Origin: DAOUJW01 sp965218945
GTDB lineage: Bacteria; Chloroflexota; Dehalococcoidia; Lucifugimonadales; UBA2985
Assembly (NCBI GenBank): GCA_965218945.1
Contig: OZ244718.1
Coordinates: 496,001 to 560,000, forward strand
Direction: 5' to 3'
Length of the DNA: 64,000 nucleotides
In this document: in pieces, positions 41,348-50,512 of the stretch
Layout: every line of letters begins with the position of its first letter
How positions within the stretch are numbered: position 1 is the first letter of the stretch
The notes under the pieces: generated by a model
Told to the model about the DNA's origin: nothing
Database searches by the model: none
The model's input: the letters and a program-made list of their open reading frames with translations, nothing else
Program-made: the position numbers and the translations under genes

Positions 41348-43627
41348 TTAGGCGCCTATGCCCAGAGAGCCCAGCGCCTGCCGGCCGTCGGAGGAAAGCT
41401 CCAGGCCTTGGGATAAGCCCTCTGCGTAGGCGCGCTTAAGCGCCTCCAGGACCTGTGCGCCGGGGCGCTCACCCTCATCCAGGTGGTGCGCCAAGTCGGA
41501 TAGGGAGTTGCACGCCTGGTCCACGCGCCAGTAGAAGGAGAGAAGCCAAGCCAACTCCCGCTCCGTGGATGGAGGCGGAATATCGTCCAGGTCAAAGATG
41601 GCGTCGGTAGCCTTGGTGTACCGCAGTATCCCCGCTCTGTCCTCCTCGTGCTCCCCGTAGTACCGCTTCTTCTTCAGCTCCCGGACGCGCATCTCGTACT
41701 CTGTGTCGCCGTAGATCTGCCTGGGGCCCCAGTCACCTCGAAGGCTGCGGGCCTCTTCTCCCTGGGGGTTCATGATGGCGACGGCCACATCAACACCCAA
41801 GGCGGGGTCGCGCTCGAACTTCACGGCGCCACGGAGCACCGCCTCCTGGAGCATCAGAGTCAGCTCCCTCGGTATCTTTTTGTACAGAGGCCCGCTGGAC
41901 TCCTCGTTCCTCTCCGCGCCAAGACCGCCGGTGTTGAAGGAGTAGAACTCCTGGGGCAGGCCGCCCTGGGCCATGTCCTGCAAGATGCCGTACATAAGCG
42001 ACGCGTTCTCGTCCTCAAGGCCTATTATGAAGGGGTCTGAGAAATACTCCACATACGGCCTGCCGATAGCGCCGACGGCCGCGCCCGTCTGTACGGCCTC
42101 GCCGTACATGAGGGTACGCACGTACTGCTCAGGTGTCAGCCGGATGAGAGGAGGAACAACGGTGTTCTGGCGCATTACTGACTGCCAGAGCACCCTGTCA
42201 GTGCTCTCCATAGGCACGTGGACTGTGTCGCTGACCTGCCCGTTGGTGATAACCTCCGGCAGGCGCTGAACGCCCTTCCTGGTCAGAAGGCGCGACCTGG
42301 AGAGTATCATCCGCATATTGCGAACCGGGTTGCGGTTAAACTCCGGAGCGCCCTCTTCCGGGTTGAAGGGGACGTTTTCCAGGGTCTCCTGTGGATTCGG
42401 GGCGTCCTCAACTCCCCTGAGAACGTCGTAGGTAATGGGGTCGTCATCACGACTGAGGCCGAAGGGCACTGCGTAGAAGTTGTTCTCGGTGCCGTCGATG
42501 CCGTATGAGACGCTTATCGACCTGCCGCCGCGCTCAGCCGTTACAGGCTGTCCCAACGGCTGCAACAGGAGAATATCGTCGTTCATTGGGTAGATTGCTT
42601 CGCTCGGGTCCGCGGTCAGGCCGATGAGCTTGGACAGGTCGCTTCCGGCCAGCTCAATCATAATCGTGAGAGTGCTCTTGCCGTGCAGCGACGGGCCGGC
42701 CGTGACCAACGCCGCGTTTGTGGGGATCCCGCCCAGGGTTTTGACCCGCGCCATGCTGAGGGCTGCCTGCAGCGCAAGTCCATTGGCCTGCTTGACCAGG
42801 AACATCGCGATGGACAGGGGCCCCATTTTGTGCTCGCCCAGGTAGTCGAACCCCAGGTGAAGGGAGAGACCCCGTGTTGGCGCCTTGAATACCAACTGCG
42901 TTAGCCCGGACTCTCTGACGCGCTCCTTGAGGTCTTCCGGCATCTCCAGGTCATCCAGCCACCTTGGCAGGGAGACCTCCATGATGTCGGGCGCCTCCTG
43001 AAGTTTTGCGTCAGGCAGGTCGAAGGTGAGCTGACGCCACATGTATGGAAGTTGCAGGTACTCCGTGCCGAACAGCAACTGACGGGCGTGGAATGAGCGA
43101 TCGGTAGTGTCCCCGATTTGCCTGTCCGTCTGGACGACGGTGTCGCCGGAGGCGAAGTGCTTCTTCATAGCTTCGGTGATGTACGGGAAGACCTCGGCAA
43201 AGAGGGACTGGCTCTCCTCGCTGAAGGCCAGGCCGTCCCGGTTCCGCGCGAAGCCGTCTATGAAATACTGGGTTAGATCCGGTCTGCGTGCGACCCCAAG
43301 CTGGCTGAAGAAACCCAAGCCACCGCTGTCGAGTCGCACTGCCACATCCGGCCAGGCACGCGCCGCTGCCTTGCCATCGGCGTTAAGCTCCTCCGCCTCC
43401 CGGAATATCTCGCGGGCCTCCTGGAGTATCTCCGCTCGCCGGTCCTCCGGCAGGTCCTGGAAGATGCGCATATGGCTTATGAGCCACTCGCTGGATGGGT
43501 TGAAGAACTGGCTATCCGGCTTGTGGCCTACCTTCGCGGCGGCCACCAAGTCATCGAGCGCCTTTTTGAACTCTGGGTTGACGGGCGGCCCGGCCAAGGC
43601 CGAGCCAGACTCCGATGTAACTGCCAT
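41348..43627 (-). CDS. Large uncharacterised P-loop protein (possibly DUF4914/PEPCK-like)
   Basis: 759 residues from the ATG at 43627 with AGGAGAG upstream; the frame extends to 43930 but without a ribosome site. At about residue 295-310, VTAGPSLHGKSTLTIMIELAGS looks like a kinase-type P-loop as in ATP-dependent PEP carboxykinase. ADPSEAIYPMNDDILLLQP shortly after recalls the acidic metal-binding region of the same fold. Charged helical sections flank this core. I suspect the DUF4914 family, but no function is established. It is transcribed divergently from speD. Confidence 0.65.
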   Translation of the reverse strand: MAVTSESGSALAGPPVNPEFKKALDDLVAAAKVGHKPDSQFFNPSSEWLISHMRIFQDLPEDRRAEILQEAREIFREAEELNADGKAAARAWPDVAVRLDSGGLGFFSQLGVARRPDLTQYFIDGFARNRDGLAFSEESQSLFAEVFPYITEAMKKHFASGDTVVQTDRQIGDTTDRSFHARQLLFGTEYLQLPYMWRQLTFDLPDAKLQEAPDIMEVSLPRWLDDLEMPEDLKERVRESGLTQLVFKAPTRGLSLHLGFDYLGEHKMGPLSIAMFLVKQANGLALQAALSMARVKTLGGIPTNAALVTAGPSLHGKSTLTIMIELAGSDLSKLIGLTADPSEAIYPMNDDILLLQPLGQPVTAERGGRSISVSYGIDGTENNFYAVPFGLSRDDDPITYDVLRGVEDAPNPQETLENVPFNPEEGAPEFNRNPVRNMRMILSRSRLLTRKGVQRLPEVITNGQVSDTVHVPMESTDRVLWQSVMRQNTVVPPLIRLTPEQYVRTLMYGEAVQTGAAVGAIGRPYVEYFSDPFIIGLEDENASLMYGILQDMAQGGLPQEFYSFNTGGLGAERNEESSGPLYKKIPRELTLMLQEAVLRGAVKFERDPALGVDVAVAIMNPQGEEARSLRGDWGPRQIYGDTEYEMRVRELKKKRYYGEHEEDRAGILRYTKATDAIFDLDDIPPPSTERELAWLLSFYWRVDQACNSLSDLAHHLDEGERPGAQVLEALKRAYAEGLSQGLELSSDGRQALGSLGIGA

Positions 43628-43786
43628 GTTGGAATCTCTCCTCTGTGTAAGACTTGCCCCGGCGGGCTTCAATCCATTCCCAGGGGAGGCGCCACTAAAT
43701 ATGCTGGCGCTTGGGGATATATTGCTCTCTTGGAGCATCCGAAAGCCATACAAAACAATGCCAATGTATGGCGCATTACGTGATGA

Positions 43787-43815
43787 AATATATAGGAAAT
43801 CCCTGCCAGTGTCAA
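43787..43815 (-). promoter_or_regulatory. Promoter of the 759-residue P-loop gene
   Basis: On the minus strand, TTGACA (43815-43810), 17 bases, then TATATT (43792-43787). It gives a long leader of about 150 bases, for which no riboswitch was recognised. Confidence 0.6.
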
Positions 43816-43912
43816 TGCTATCCACGCACGCGAGAGGTGCAAACCCCTCTGTTTTTCTGGACGCGATCCGGCTCGCCAGGCGTCGAATAAGTGGGGTGGA
43901 CAGGCACAGCCG

Positions 43913-43941
43913 TTGTGCTGCGACTGGCAAGATGCTATTCT
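43913..43941 (+). promoter_or_regulatory. Putative speD-speB promoter
   Basis: TTGTGC (43913-43918), 17 bases, then TATTCT (43936-43941), about 75 bases upstream of speD. It is divergent from the promoter at 43787-43815. The rest of the 387-base gap holds no gene. Confidence 0.4.
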
Positions 43942-44014
43942 TAGCAGTCGTGTCCCATTTTCGGGGTCGACTCCAATTTTACTTCTGGCGGCGGTCCATA
44001 TGGAGGTCTGATAA

Positions 44015-44431
44015 ATGCACTTGCTGATGGATGGATTTGGGGGCGATGAGGAAAAACTGAAGAGCGAGGACTTCGTCCACGGTTTTCTGGATAAGCTACC
44101 CGATGAGATTGGAATGACCAAGATCAACGGGCCCCACGTAATGACCTACAACGGTCCCAAGGAGGAAGACTGGGGCGTGTCCGGCTTTGTGATGATTGCT
44201 GAGAGCCACATCAGCGTGCACACATTTCCCGACAGGTCCTACGTGAACATAGACGTTTTCTCCTGCAAGGACTTCGACCACGAGCAAGTCCTGGCGCGGG
44301 TAAAAGAACTCTTTGGACTGGATCAGGTGAAGCTGTGGGTCATCGGGCGCGGTCTGGACTACTCACGTCCCAATTTCCGGTCCCCGGTAAGGCGAGGCCA
44401 GGCTAAGGCGGAGCTAAGCGGGGTGGTCTGA
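44015..44431 (+). CDS. speD: S-adenosylmethionine decarboxylase proenzyme
   Basis: 138 residues. The self-cleavage site is in MIAESHISVHTFPDRSY: cleavage between E and S gives the pyruvoyl group from Ser. This is the short prokaryotic class 1b form. It provides decarboxylated SAM, the aminopropyl donor for spermidine. GGAGG lies upstream of the ATG. It overlaps speB by one base (TGATG), so the two are translationally coupled. Confidence 0.93.
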   Translation: MHLLMDGFGGDEEKLKSEDFVHGFLDKLPDEIGMTKINGPHVMTYNGPKEEDWGVSGFVMIAESHISVHTFPDRSYVNIDVFSCKDFDHEQVLARVKELFGLDQVKLWVIGRGLDYSRPNFRSPVRRGQAKAELSGVV

Positions 44432-45339
44432 TGGCCTCTGGCCATCCATCGACGCACCCCATCTCCGTCCCCTGGAGCTTCCTGGCCGTTGCTCCTGAGG
44501 AGACCAACGCCGAGGACTGCCGGGTTGTGGTGTTGCCTGTGCCCTACGACAGCACCACGTCCTACATGGGTGGTGCAAGGGAAGGTCCCAGAGCCATCAT
44601 CGAGGCCTCGCGGCATCTGGAGGACTACGATATAGAGCTTCAGAGGGAAGTCTACCGCGTGGGCATACACACACTGCCTGAGCTGGAACCCCATGTGGGC
44701 AGCCCCGAAGGCATGGTGGAGCGTGTGCAGGCCGCGGTGGAGCCTTTCGCCAGGGACGGCAAGCTGGTAACGGTCCTGGGAGGCGAACACACCGTCTCGG
44801 TGGGCGCGGCGAAGGCCTTTCGCAAGTTCTACCCCGACCTCTCAGTGCTGTACCTGGACGCCCACGCCGACCTCAGGGACGAGTACATGGGAAGCCGGTT
44901 TAGCCACGCCTGCGCTGCCCGCCGGATATGGGAGGAGTGCCCCCTGGTGGAGGTGGGAGTGCGCAGCATTAGCCAGGAGGAGATGGAATTTGTGCGGCAG
45001 CAAGGGCTTCAGGTCTACTTTCACGACGAGGGCAGCGCTCCCGTCTCCTGGGACGTAGAGGAGATAGCATCGAACCTCTCAGAGCAAGTCTACGTGAGCA
45101 TCGACCTGGACGTGCTGGACCCCAGCCTGATGTCGGCGGTAGGCACGCCGGAGCCCGGCGGACTGGATTGGGACGCCGTCATCGGTCTGCTGAGAGCGGT
45201 GTGCAAGAGCCGCTCCGTGGTGGGCTTCGATGTCGTGGAGCTGTGCCCCGGGGCCGGACCTCCGTCGTGCTCCTTCGTGGCCGCCAAGCTGGCGTACAAG
45301 CTGATGGGATACGCAACGGAAGAGACCCACAGCGTCTAG
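44431..45339 (+). CDS. speB: Agmatinase/ureohydrolase
   Basis: 302 residues. The metal-binding ureohydrolase motifs are present: LGGEHTVSVG, YLDAHADLRDEYMG, HACAARRI and VSIDLDVLDPS, and a late VGFDVVELCPG. It hydrolyses agmatine to putrescine and urea. Coupled to speD, it supplies the diamine acceptor side of polyamine synthesis. No arginine decarboxylase or spermidine synthase gene is seen in the window. Confidence 0.9.
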   Translation: MASGHPSTHPISVPWSFLAVAPEETNAEDCRVVVLPVPYDSTTSYMGGAREGPRAIIEASRHLEDYDIELQREVYRVGIHTLPELEPHVGSPEGMVERVQAAVEPFARDGKLVTVLGGEHTVSVGAAKAFRKFYPDLSVLYLDAHADLRDEYMGSRFSHACAARRIWEECPLVEVGVRSISQEEMEFVRQQGLQVYFHDEGSAPVSWDVEEIASNLSEQVYVSIDLDVLDPSLMSAVGTPEPGGLDWDAVIGLLRAVCKSRSVVGFDVVELCPGAGPPSCSFVAAKLAYKLMGYATEETHSV

Positions 45340-45355
45340 GGGATGGAGGACTGGA

Positions 45356-46450
45356 ATGACAGGCTCCTTCAGGTTCGCCAGAATCCTGGGTATACCCATC
45401 GGGATCCACTATAGCTGGTTCCTGTGCCTATTCCTGCTGACCTCGTCCATAGCGTACTCCATAGGCCAGATCCGGCCATCCTGGTCTCCGCTTGAGCTGT
45501 TCGGGGTGGCCATCGCCTCCAGCCTGCTGCTATTCGCCTCGGTTGTGGCCCACGAGCTGTGCCACAGCTTGGTGGCCAGGAGGCACGGCATACCCGTAAG
45601 GGGTATTACCCTCTTTGTGCTTGGCGGAGTGGCCCATATAACCAGGGAGAGCACAAGGCCGGCGGCGGAGTTTGCTATTGCGATAGTAGGCCCCGCTTCC
45701 AGCATAGTGATGGGACTGGGATTCCTGGCCCTGAGCTATGTTGTAGAGCCGGTCAGCATACATCTCACCGTTATTGCCAGGTGGCTGTTCGTGATGAACA
45801 TCGCCTTGGCGCTCTTTAACCTCATTCCCGGCTTTCCTCTGGACGGAGGTCGTGCGTTCCGGGCAGGCGTTTGGGCCGTCTCCGGCAACCACTCCCTGGC
45901 TACCCGAATAGCGACTATCGGCGGCAGGATCACAGCCGCGGCATTCGTCGTCGCCGGTGTCGCGTTCCTGCTGATGTGGGAGGCGTATCTGCTGGGCATA
46001 TGGCTGGCGTTCACGGGCTGGTTCCTGTGGCTGGCGGCCTCAATGAGCGCCCGGCGCGCCCGACAGCTCCAGAGACTCAAGGGGTACGTGGCCCGGGATA
46101 TGATGAGCGCCGACTGCCCGGAGATTTCGCCGGAGACCGCGCTGCGTGACGTGGGTCGGAGGAAGGCCGTAGAGAAGGGTGGCAAGTGCTACATCGTCAT
46201 AAGGGAGCATCGCGTGGAGGGGCTGCTCGGGCCGCGGTCGGCCAGAAGGCTGGGCAAAGGGTCCTGGGAGTCGGCCAGCGTGAGCCAGGCGATGGTGCCA
46301 CTGGACCTGTTGCCGGCGGTGGCCCCGGACGACGACTCCTACCGGGTGCTGGAACTCCTGGACGAAGGCGATACGGGCATTGTCACAGTGGTTGAGAGCG
46401 GAGAGCTGCTTGGCGTGATAATCCAGGACAGCCTCATCGGGCGTAGGTAG
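45356..46450 (+). CDS. Site-2 protease family (M50) membrane metalloprotease with CBS-like C-terminus
   Basis: 364 residues. The membrane zinc site is VVAHELCHSL (H66-E67-x-x-H70), with the third ligand in FNLIPGFPLDGGRAFRA (D163). About six membrane segments span residues 10-225. The C-terminal ~130 residues (RDMMSADCPEISPETALRDV ... SQAMVPLDLLPAVAPDDD) look like a CBS-domain pair, as in Rip3-type proteases. It probably cleaves a membrane-bound regulator; the substrate is unknown. It starts 16 bases after speB. Confidence 0.88.
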   Translation: MTGSFRFARILGIPIGIHYSWFLCLFLLTSSIAYSIGQIRPSWSPLELFGVAIASSLLLFASVVAHELCHSLVARRHGIPVRGITLFVLGGVAHITRESTRPAAEFAIAIVGPASSIVMGLGFLALSYVVEPVSIHLTVIARWLFVMNIALALFNLIPGFPLDGGRAFRAGVWAVSGNHSLATRIATIGGRITAAAFVVAGVAFLLMWEAYLLGIWLAFTGWFLWLAASMSARRARQLQRLKGYVARDMMSADCPEISPETALRDVGRRKAVEKGGKCYIVIREHRVEGLLGPRSARRLGKGSWESASVSQAMVPLDLLPAVAPDDDSYRVLELLDEGDTGIVTVVESGELLGVIIQDSLIGRR

Positions 46451-46584
46451 CCCACATCCAAGACGAGAGTCGACGGCGGGTGAGGGTGCCTGCAACTCGC
46501 TTTGCCGTTCATCTGGTCTAGCAGGCTCACTCCCGTATCAAGTACTGGCAGGCTACGAGTGGACTGGTAATCACCCGCGCTTAA

Positions 46585-46613
46585 TGTCACACAGCCATCA
46601 GCAATGATATAAT
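46585..46613 (+). promoter_or_regulatory. Promoter of vapBC
   Basis: TGTCAC (46585-46590), 17 bases, then a perfect TATAAT (46608-46613). An inverted repeat follows directly, so bound antitoxin could block transcription initiation. Confidence 0.55.
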
Positions 46614-46629
46614 TGTACTTAACTGTACA
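46614..46629. promoter_or_regulatory. Candidate vapB operator
   Basis: The inverted repeat TGTAC-N6-GTACA abuts the -10 box. AbrB-type antitoxins usually repress their own promoter through such short palindromes. Confidence 0.5.
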
Positions 46630-46651
46630 TGAAGATGGCATTGAGGCGCAC

Positions 46652-46921
46652 ATGAGAGAGATAACCAGGAATACCACGCAGAGGAACCAAGTAACCATCC
46701 CCATTGAGGTGCGACGTCTCCTGGGTCTAAAGCCTAGAGACAAGGTCGCCTTCACCATCGACGACGAGGGAGCGGTGCGCTTGGCGGCGGCGCCATTAAG
46801 TCTGGAATCGGCTTACGGCTCAGTTAAGCCCTCCAACAACCCAGAGGACTTTGAAGCAATCTCCCGGAAAGCCAAGGACGCCAAGGCCGAGGAGACTGCA
46901 CAGGAGTTGAGCGAGGCGTGA
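46652..46921 (+). CDS. vapB: AbrB/MazE-type antitoxin
   Basis: 89 residues from the ATG at 46652; an upstream ATG at 46622 lies in the operator and is rejected. The swapped-hairpin DNA-binding domain is clear: RNTTQRNQVTIPIEVRRLLGLKPRDKVAFTI. The C-terminal ~45 residues are charged and probably wrap the toxin. It overlaps vapC by 4 bases (GTGA). Confidence 0.85.
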   Translation: MREITRNTTQRNQVTIPIEVRRLLGLKPRDKVAFTIDDEGAVRLAAAPLSLESAYGSVKPSNNPEDFEAISRKAKDAKAEETAQELSEA

Positions 46922-47331
46922 GATTCGTGGACACCAACGTCTTCCTCAGGTACCTGACCAGGGATGACGAGGTCAAAGCTGAAGCCTGCTACCGGCTGTT
47001 CCAGAGAGCGAAACAAGGTGAAGAGGAACTCTTCACCTGTGAGGCCATCATCACTGAGGTTGTCTATGTGCTCTCCTCCCCTCGCGCCCCCTACAGGCTG
47101 AGCCGCAGTGACATCAGGTCGCGGCTTATTCCCCTTCTGACGCTCCAAGGCCTCAATAGACCTCAGAGGCACGTCTACGTTAGGGCTCTGGACCTCTACT
47201 CATCGCACCCTTCCCTAGACTTCGAGGATGCTCTAGCAGTTGCTCACATGGAGCAGCAGGGCGTCACGGAGATTGTGAGCTACGATAAGGACTTTGATCG
47301 AGTGACCGGACTCCAGAGGACGGAGCCGTGA
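46918..47331 (+). CDS. vapC: PIN-domain ribonuclease toxin
   Basis: 137 residues from a GTG. PIN-domain acidic residues: FVDTNVFLRYL (first Asp), EAIITEVVYVL (Glu), LDFEDALAVAHM (Asp cluster) and VSYDKDFDRV (last Asp). VapC toxins cleave specific RNAs when the antitoxin is lost. The coupled vapB, promoter and operator make this a complete type II toxin-antitoxin unit. Confidence 0.9.
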   Translation: MRFVDTNVFLRYLTRDDEVKAEACYRLFQRAKQGEEELFTCEAIITEVVYVLSSPRAPYRLSRSDIRSRLIPLLTLQGLNRPQRHVYVRALDLYSSHPSLDFEDALAVAHMEQQGVTEIVSYDKDFDRVTGLQRTEP

Positions 47332-47438
47332 TACTCCAGAACTCCCGCGACCGTATTGGCGCGTTTCCAACCGACTCCCGCAAAGCTGGTAAGGGTCAGT
47401 TGACTGATGGCGACGGCATGGCCCACAGCTTGACTGGC

Positions 47439-47467
47439 TTTATCCTTGGGCTTTGCAATGCTACAAT
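47439..47467 (+). promoter_or_regulatory. Weak candidate promoter of the cysteine desulfurase gene
   Basis: TTTATC (47439-47444), 17 bases, then TACAAT (47462-47467). The -10 is good and the -35 is poor. Confidence 0.35.
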
Positions 47468-47514
47468 GTAGGATACAGTCGAGGTAAGGAGGCCCGCCCC
47501 ATGAGGGGGTATTG

Positions 47515-48711
47515 ATGCAAGAGCAGCCAAGGATGGTATATATGGATCACGCAGCCACCACTCCGGTCAGGCCGGAGGTTATGGAAGCTATGCTTCCGTA
47601 TTTTACGCACCGGTTCGGGAACGCCTCCAGCCTGTACACCCTGGCCCAGGAGTCCCGCAGGGCGGTGGACGAAGCCAGGGAGTCGGTGGCGCGCGTCCTG
47701 GGATGTCGCACAAGCGAGGTGGTCTTCACCAGCGGCGGCAGCGAGTCCGACAACACCGCTCTGAAGGGTGCAGCGTCGGCCCTGAAGCAGACCGGCAACC
47801 ACATCATCACCACAAGCATCGAGCATCACGCAATCCTGCATACGTGCCAGTACCTTGAGGACACCGGCTTCAGGGTCACCTACCTGCCCGTCGACAGGGA
47901 CGGTTTGGTGGACACAGAGGATGTGCTCAAGGCCGTCACTGACGAGACCACTCTTGTGAGCGTTATGCTGGCCAACAACGAGATCGGCACGATACAGCCG
48001 GTCGCGGACATGGCGCGCGGCGTCAAGGAAATAGCCAAAAAGCTGGGTCGCACCATCGTGTTTCACACGGACGCTGTGCAGGCGGCAGGCTTCATGGACA
48101 TCGATGTCAACGCCCTGGGCGTGGATATGCTGAGTCTATCCTCCCACAAGTTCTACGGCCCCAAGGGGGTTGGGGTGTTGTACGTGAGAAGGAGCACCCC
48201 CTTCACGCCTCAACAGTTCGGCGGCGCACAGGAGAGGCAGCGTCGCGCCGGCACCGAGAACGTGCCCGGGATAGTGGGTACAGCGGTCGCTCTGAGGCTC
48301 GCATCGGAGGAGAGGGAGTCCAGCAGTGAGCACTGCCTGCGACTGCGAGACAGCCTGGTCCAGGGAATACAGGAGCGGATTGAGCGTGTACACTTGAACG
48401 GCCATGCTACCCTTCGCCTGCCCAACAACGTTAACTTCTCTTTCGACGGTGTGGAGGGAGAGCCGATACTTCTTGGCCTGGATTTTGCAGGCACGGCGGC
48501 CTCCAGCGGCAGCGCCTGCACCTCCGGCGCCTTGGAGCCATCCCACGTGCTGCTGGCGCTTGGCCTGCCCGCAGACCTCGCTCAGGCCAGTCTTCGCCTG
48601 ACCCTGGGCAAGGACAACACACAAGAGGATGTGGAGCATGTCCTGCGCGTGCTGCCAGAACTGGTAGGCCGGCTGCGGGCCATGCCCAGCCTGTCCCACG
48701 TCACACACTAA
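47515..48711 (+). CDS. nifS: Cysteine desulfurase (NifS/IscS family)
   Basis: 398 residues from the ATG at 47515 (TTG at 47512 is the alternative). Start motif: VYMDHAATTPVRPEV. PLP-binding: FTSGGSESDN, then SLSSHKFYGPKGVGVLYV with the lysine. The loop cysteine is in SSGSACTSGALEPSHVLLA, the group I layout. It frees sulfur from cysteine for Fe-S clusters or tRNA thiolation. No IscU or MnmA gene is adjacent in the window. Confidence 0.93.
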   Translation: MQEQPRMVYMDHAATTPVRPEVMEAMLPYFTHRFGNASSLYTLAQESRRAVDEARESVARVLGCRTSEVVFTSGGSESDNTALKGAASALKQTGNHIITTSIEHHAILHTCQYLEDTGFRVTYLPVDRDGLVDTEDVLKAVTDETTLVSVMLANNEIGTIQPVADMARGVKEIAKKLGRTIVFHTDAVQAAGFMDIDVNALGVDMLSLSSHKFYGPKGVGVLYVRRSTPFTPQQFGGAQERQRRAGTENVPGIVGTAVALRLASEERESSSEHCLRLRDSLVQGIQERIERVHLNGHATLRLPNNVNFSFDGVEGEPILLGLDFAGTAASSGSACTSGALEPSHVLLALGLPADLAQASLRLTLGKDNTQEDVEHVLRVLPELVGRLRAMPSLSHVTH

Positions 48712-48719
48712 CCGAGAAT

Positions 48720-49259
48720 ATGAAAAAAGGCCTTCTCATAAGACTCCTTGCCGTTGCGGCGCTGCTGACCCTTGTGATCGCAATGGGGTGCATTCGGAGC
48801 AGCGAACGTGAGCGTGGCGGCAAGGGCGAGATCATCCACGTCGGCGCCTACGAGCCCGTGAAGCTGGACAGGGTGGTCTACACCCTCGATGGGAAGAACT
48901 ACGTCATTGCGCCCCAGCAGGAGGGCAACGTGATAGCCGCGGTGAGAGCCAGGGTGCTCAACCCGGAATCGACTCAGGTGACGCTGTCCGTGGACGAGAA
49001 CGCTGCCACCCTCAGGGACCTGAACGATACCCAGTACAAATTGATTGACCCCAGTCCGGGACAGGGAGCAGTGGAGACCCAGGAAGAAGCGCCGGAGGAA
49101 AACCCGTACGCGGCCCGTCTGTGGGGCGAGTTCCAGGTTGTCGCCGGTTTTGAGATTCCCGGATGGCTCTTTTTCGAGACGCCTGAAGCCCTGGATTTCT
49201 CCGCCCTGGTGTGGGAGGACGTGGAGTTCGTCAGGGTACGCTATCCGAAGAAGAACTGA
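48720..49259 (+). CDS. Lipoprotein, DUF4352-like fold likely
   Basis: 179 residues. The signal peptide MKKGLLIRLLAVAALLTLV ends with the lipobox IAMGC (Cys 24). The mature part has alternating strands (GEIIHVGAYEPVKLDRVVYTLDGKNYV, VIAAVRARVLNPES, AATLRDLNDTQYKL, GWLFFETPEALDFS). This is the strand order of immunoglobulin-like DUF4352 proteins. It starts 8 bases after nifS. Its function is unknown. Confidence 0.7.
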   Translation: MKKGLLIRLLAVAALLTLVIAMGCIRSSERERGGKGEIIHVGAYEPVKLDRVVYTLDGKNYVIAPQQEGNVIAAVRARVLNPESTQVTLSVDENAATLRDLNDTQYKLIDPSPGQGAVETQEEAPEENPYAARLWGEFQVVAGFEIPGWLFFETPEALDFSALVWEDVEFVRVRYPKKN

Positions 49260-49371
49260 ATCGGAGACGGTCCGCGTCGGCAAGCGAGTTGCGAGCGTAG
49301 CTCGGTCCGCGTAAATGGTTCGACAAGCTAATCATGAGCGGGCCGGAATACGGGCTTCGTGAGAGAGAGTT

Positions 49372-50238
49372 ATGAATACGATCAAGACTGGATTCCTGCT
49401 TATAGTGATGTCAATGCTGCTGGTCATGGCCGGCTACTTCCTGGGCGGCCCCGTCTGGATGGCCGTCGCCCTTGGGCTGGCCCTGGTTATGAACGCCGGC
49501 GCGTACTGGTATAGCGACAAGCTCGCCCTGAAGATGGCGGGAGCAAGGGAGGTCACGCCGGAGGAGGCGCCGGAACTGCACTTCATTGTGGATGAGCAGG
49601 CCAGGCAGAGCAACCTGCCCAAGCCAAGGGTGTACATCATCCAGAACGACTCACCCAACGCCTTTGCCACCGGCAGGAATCCTCGCAACGCGGCCGTGGC
49701 TGCGACCACCGGCATCATGCGTATCCTGAACCGCGACGAGCTGTCGGCGGTCATGGCCCACGAGATGGCTCACGTCGGCAACAGGGACACCCTCATCATG
49801 ACCGTCGCCGCCACCATCGCTGGAGCCATCACCTTTCTGGCGATGATCGCCCGCTTCTCCATGTTCTTCGGAGGCTTTGGCGGCGGGTTTGGCCGAAGGG
49901 ACTCCGGGGGCCACGGACCCATGATTGCGATAGTCGGCCTGCTGGTGGTTGCCATTCTCCTTCCGCTGGCTGCCATCCTGGTGCGGGCGGCTATCTCCCG
50001 GGCCAGGGAGTACCAGGCCGACTCGACTGGCGCCAGGACGTGCAGGAATCCCTGGGCCCTGGCCAGCGCGCTGGAGAAGCTGGAACTCGGAGCGAACCAG
50101 AGGCCCATGAAGGTGAACGAAGCCGTCTCCCACCTGTTCATCGTCAACCCCTTGAGTGGGTTCTCTGCGACCATGTTCTCCACGCATCCGCCGATGCAGA
50201 AGCGGATCAGCAGGCTCCGTGATATGCGCGGGTTCTAG
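49372..50238 (+). CDS. htpX: HtpX-type membrane zinc metalloprotease
   Basis: 288 residues, the standard length. The zinc motif is VMAHEMAHVGNRDT (H130-E131-x-x-H134), with the third ligand in RAREYQADSTGA. Membrane segments lie at about 8-44, 143-165 and 183-205. It degrades misfolded membrane proteins. A degenerate dispersed repeat (49316-49345) precedes the gene. Confidence 0.93.
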   Translation: MNTIKTGFLLIVMSMLLVMAGYFLGGPVWMAVALGLALVMNAGAYWYSDKLALKMAGAREVTPEEAPELHFIVDEQARQSNLPKPRVYIIQNDSPNAFATGRNPRNAAVAATTGIMRILNRDELSAVMAHEMAHVGNRDTLIMTVAATIAGAITFLAMIARFSMFFGGFGGGFGRRDSGGHGPMIAIVGLLVVAILLPLAAILVRAAISRAREYQADSTGARTCRNPWALASALEKLELGANQRPMKVNEAVSHLFIVNPLSGFSATMFSTHPPMQKRISRLRDMRGF

Positions 50239-50311
50239 CCTGCGACGTTCACCTGACTTGCAGGTGGACGTGATTTATGGCAGGAAAGCTACGCTTGGAC
50301 TGAAGGCATCG

Positions 50312-50385
50312 TGGCTGCCCGGCCTGGATTCGAACCAGGGTCAGGGGATCCAAAGTCCCCTGTGCTACCACTACACCACCGGGCA
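50312..50385 (-). tRNA. trnQ: tRNA-Gln (anticodon TTG)
   Basis: The minus strand folds as a 74-base cloverleaf. The acceptor stem is TGCCCGG/CCGGGCA with G discriminator and encoded CCA. The anticodon stem CAGGGGA/TCCCCTG has the loop CTTTGGA (anticodon TTG). The T-arm is CCTGG-TTCGAAT-CCAGG. All stems pair well. Confidence 0.95.
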
Positions 50386-50466
50386 TCGCGCACCAAGGCT
50401 ATGACTCCATTGTAATACCGCAAATCGGCGCGGTCAAAAGGGGATTCGCATTCACGCCCGCTCCAA

Positions 50467-50496
50467 TTGACATTGGGAAGGGACAGGAATTATAAT
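50467..50496 (+). promoter_or_regulatory. Strong promoter of the rpmH-rnpA cluster
   Basis: TTGACA (50467-50472), 18 bases, then TATAAT (50491-50496), both perfect consensus boxes, 17 bases before the rpmH start. Confidence 0.8.
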
Positions 50497-50512
50497 CATC
50501 GGCTGTAGTCCC

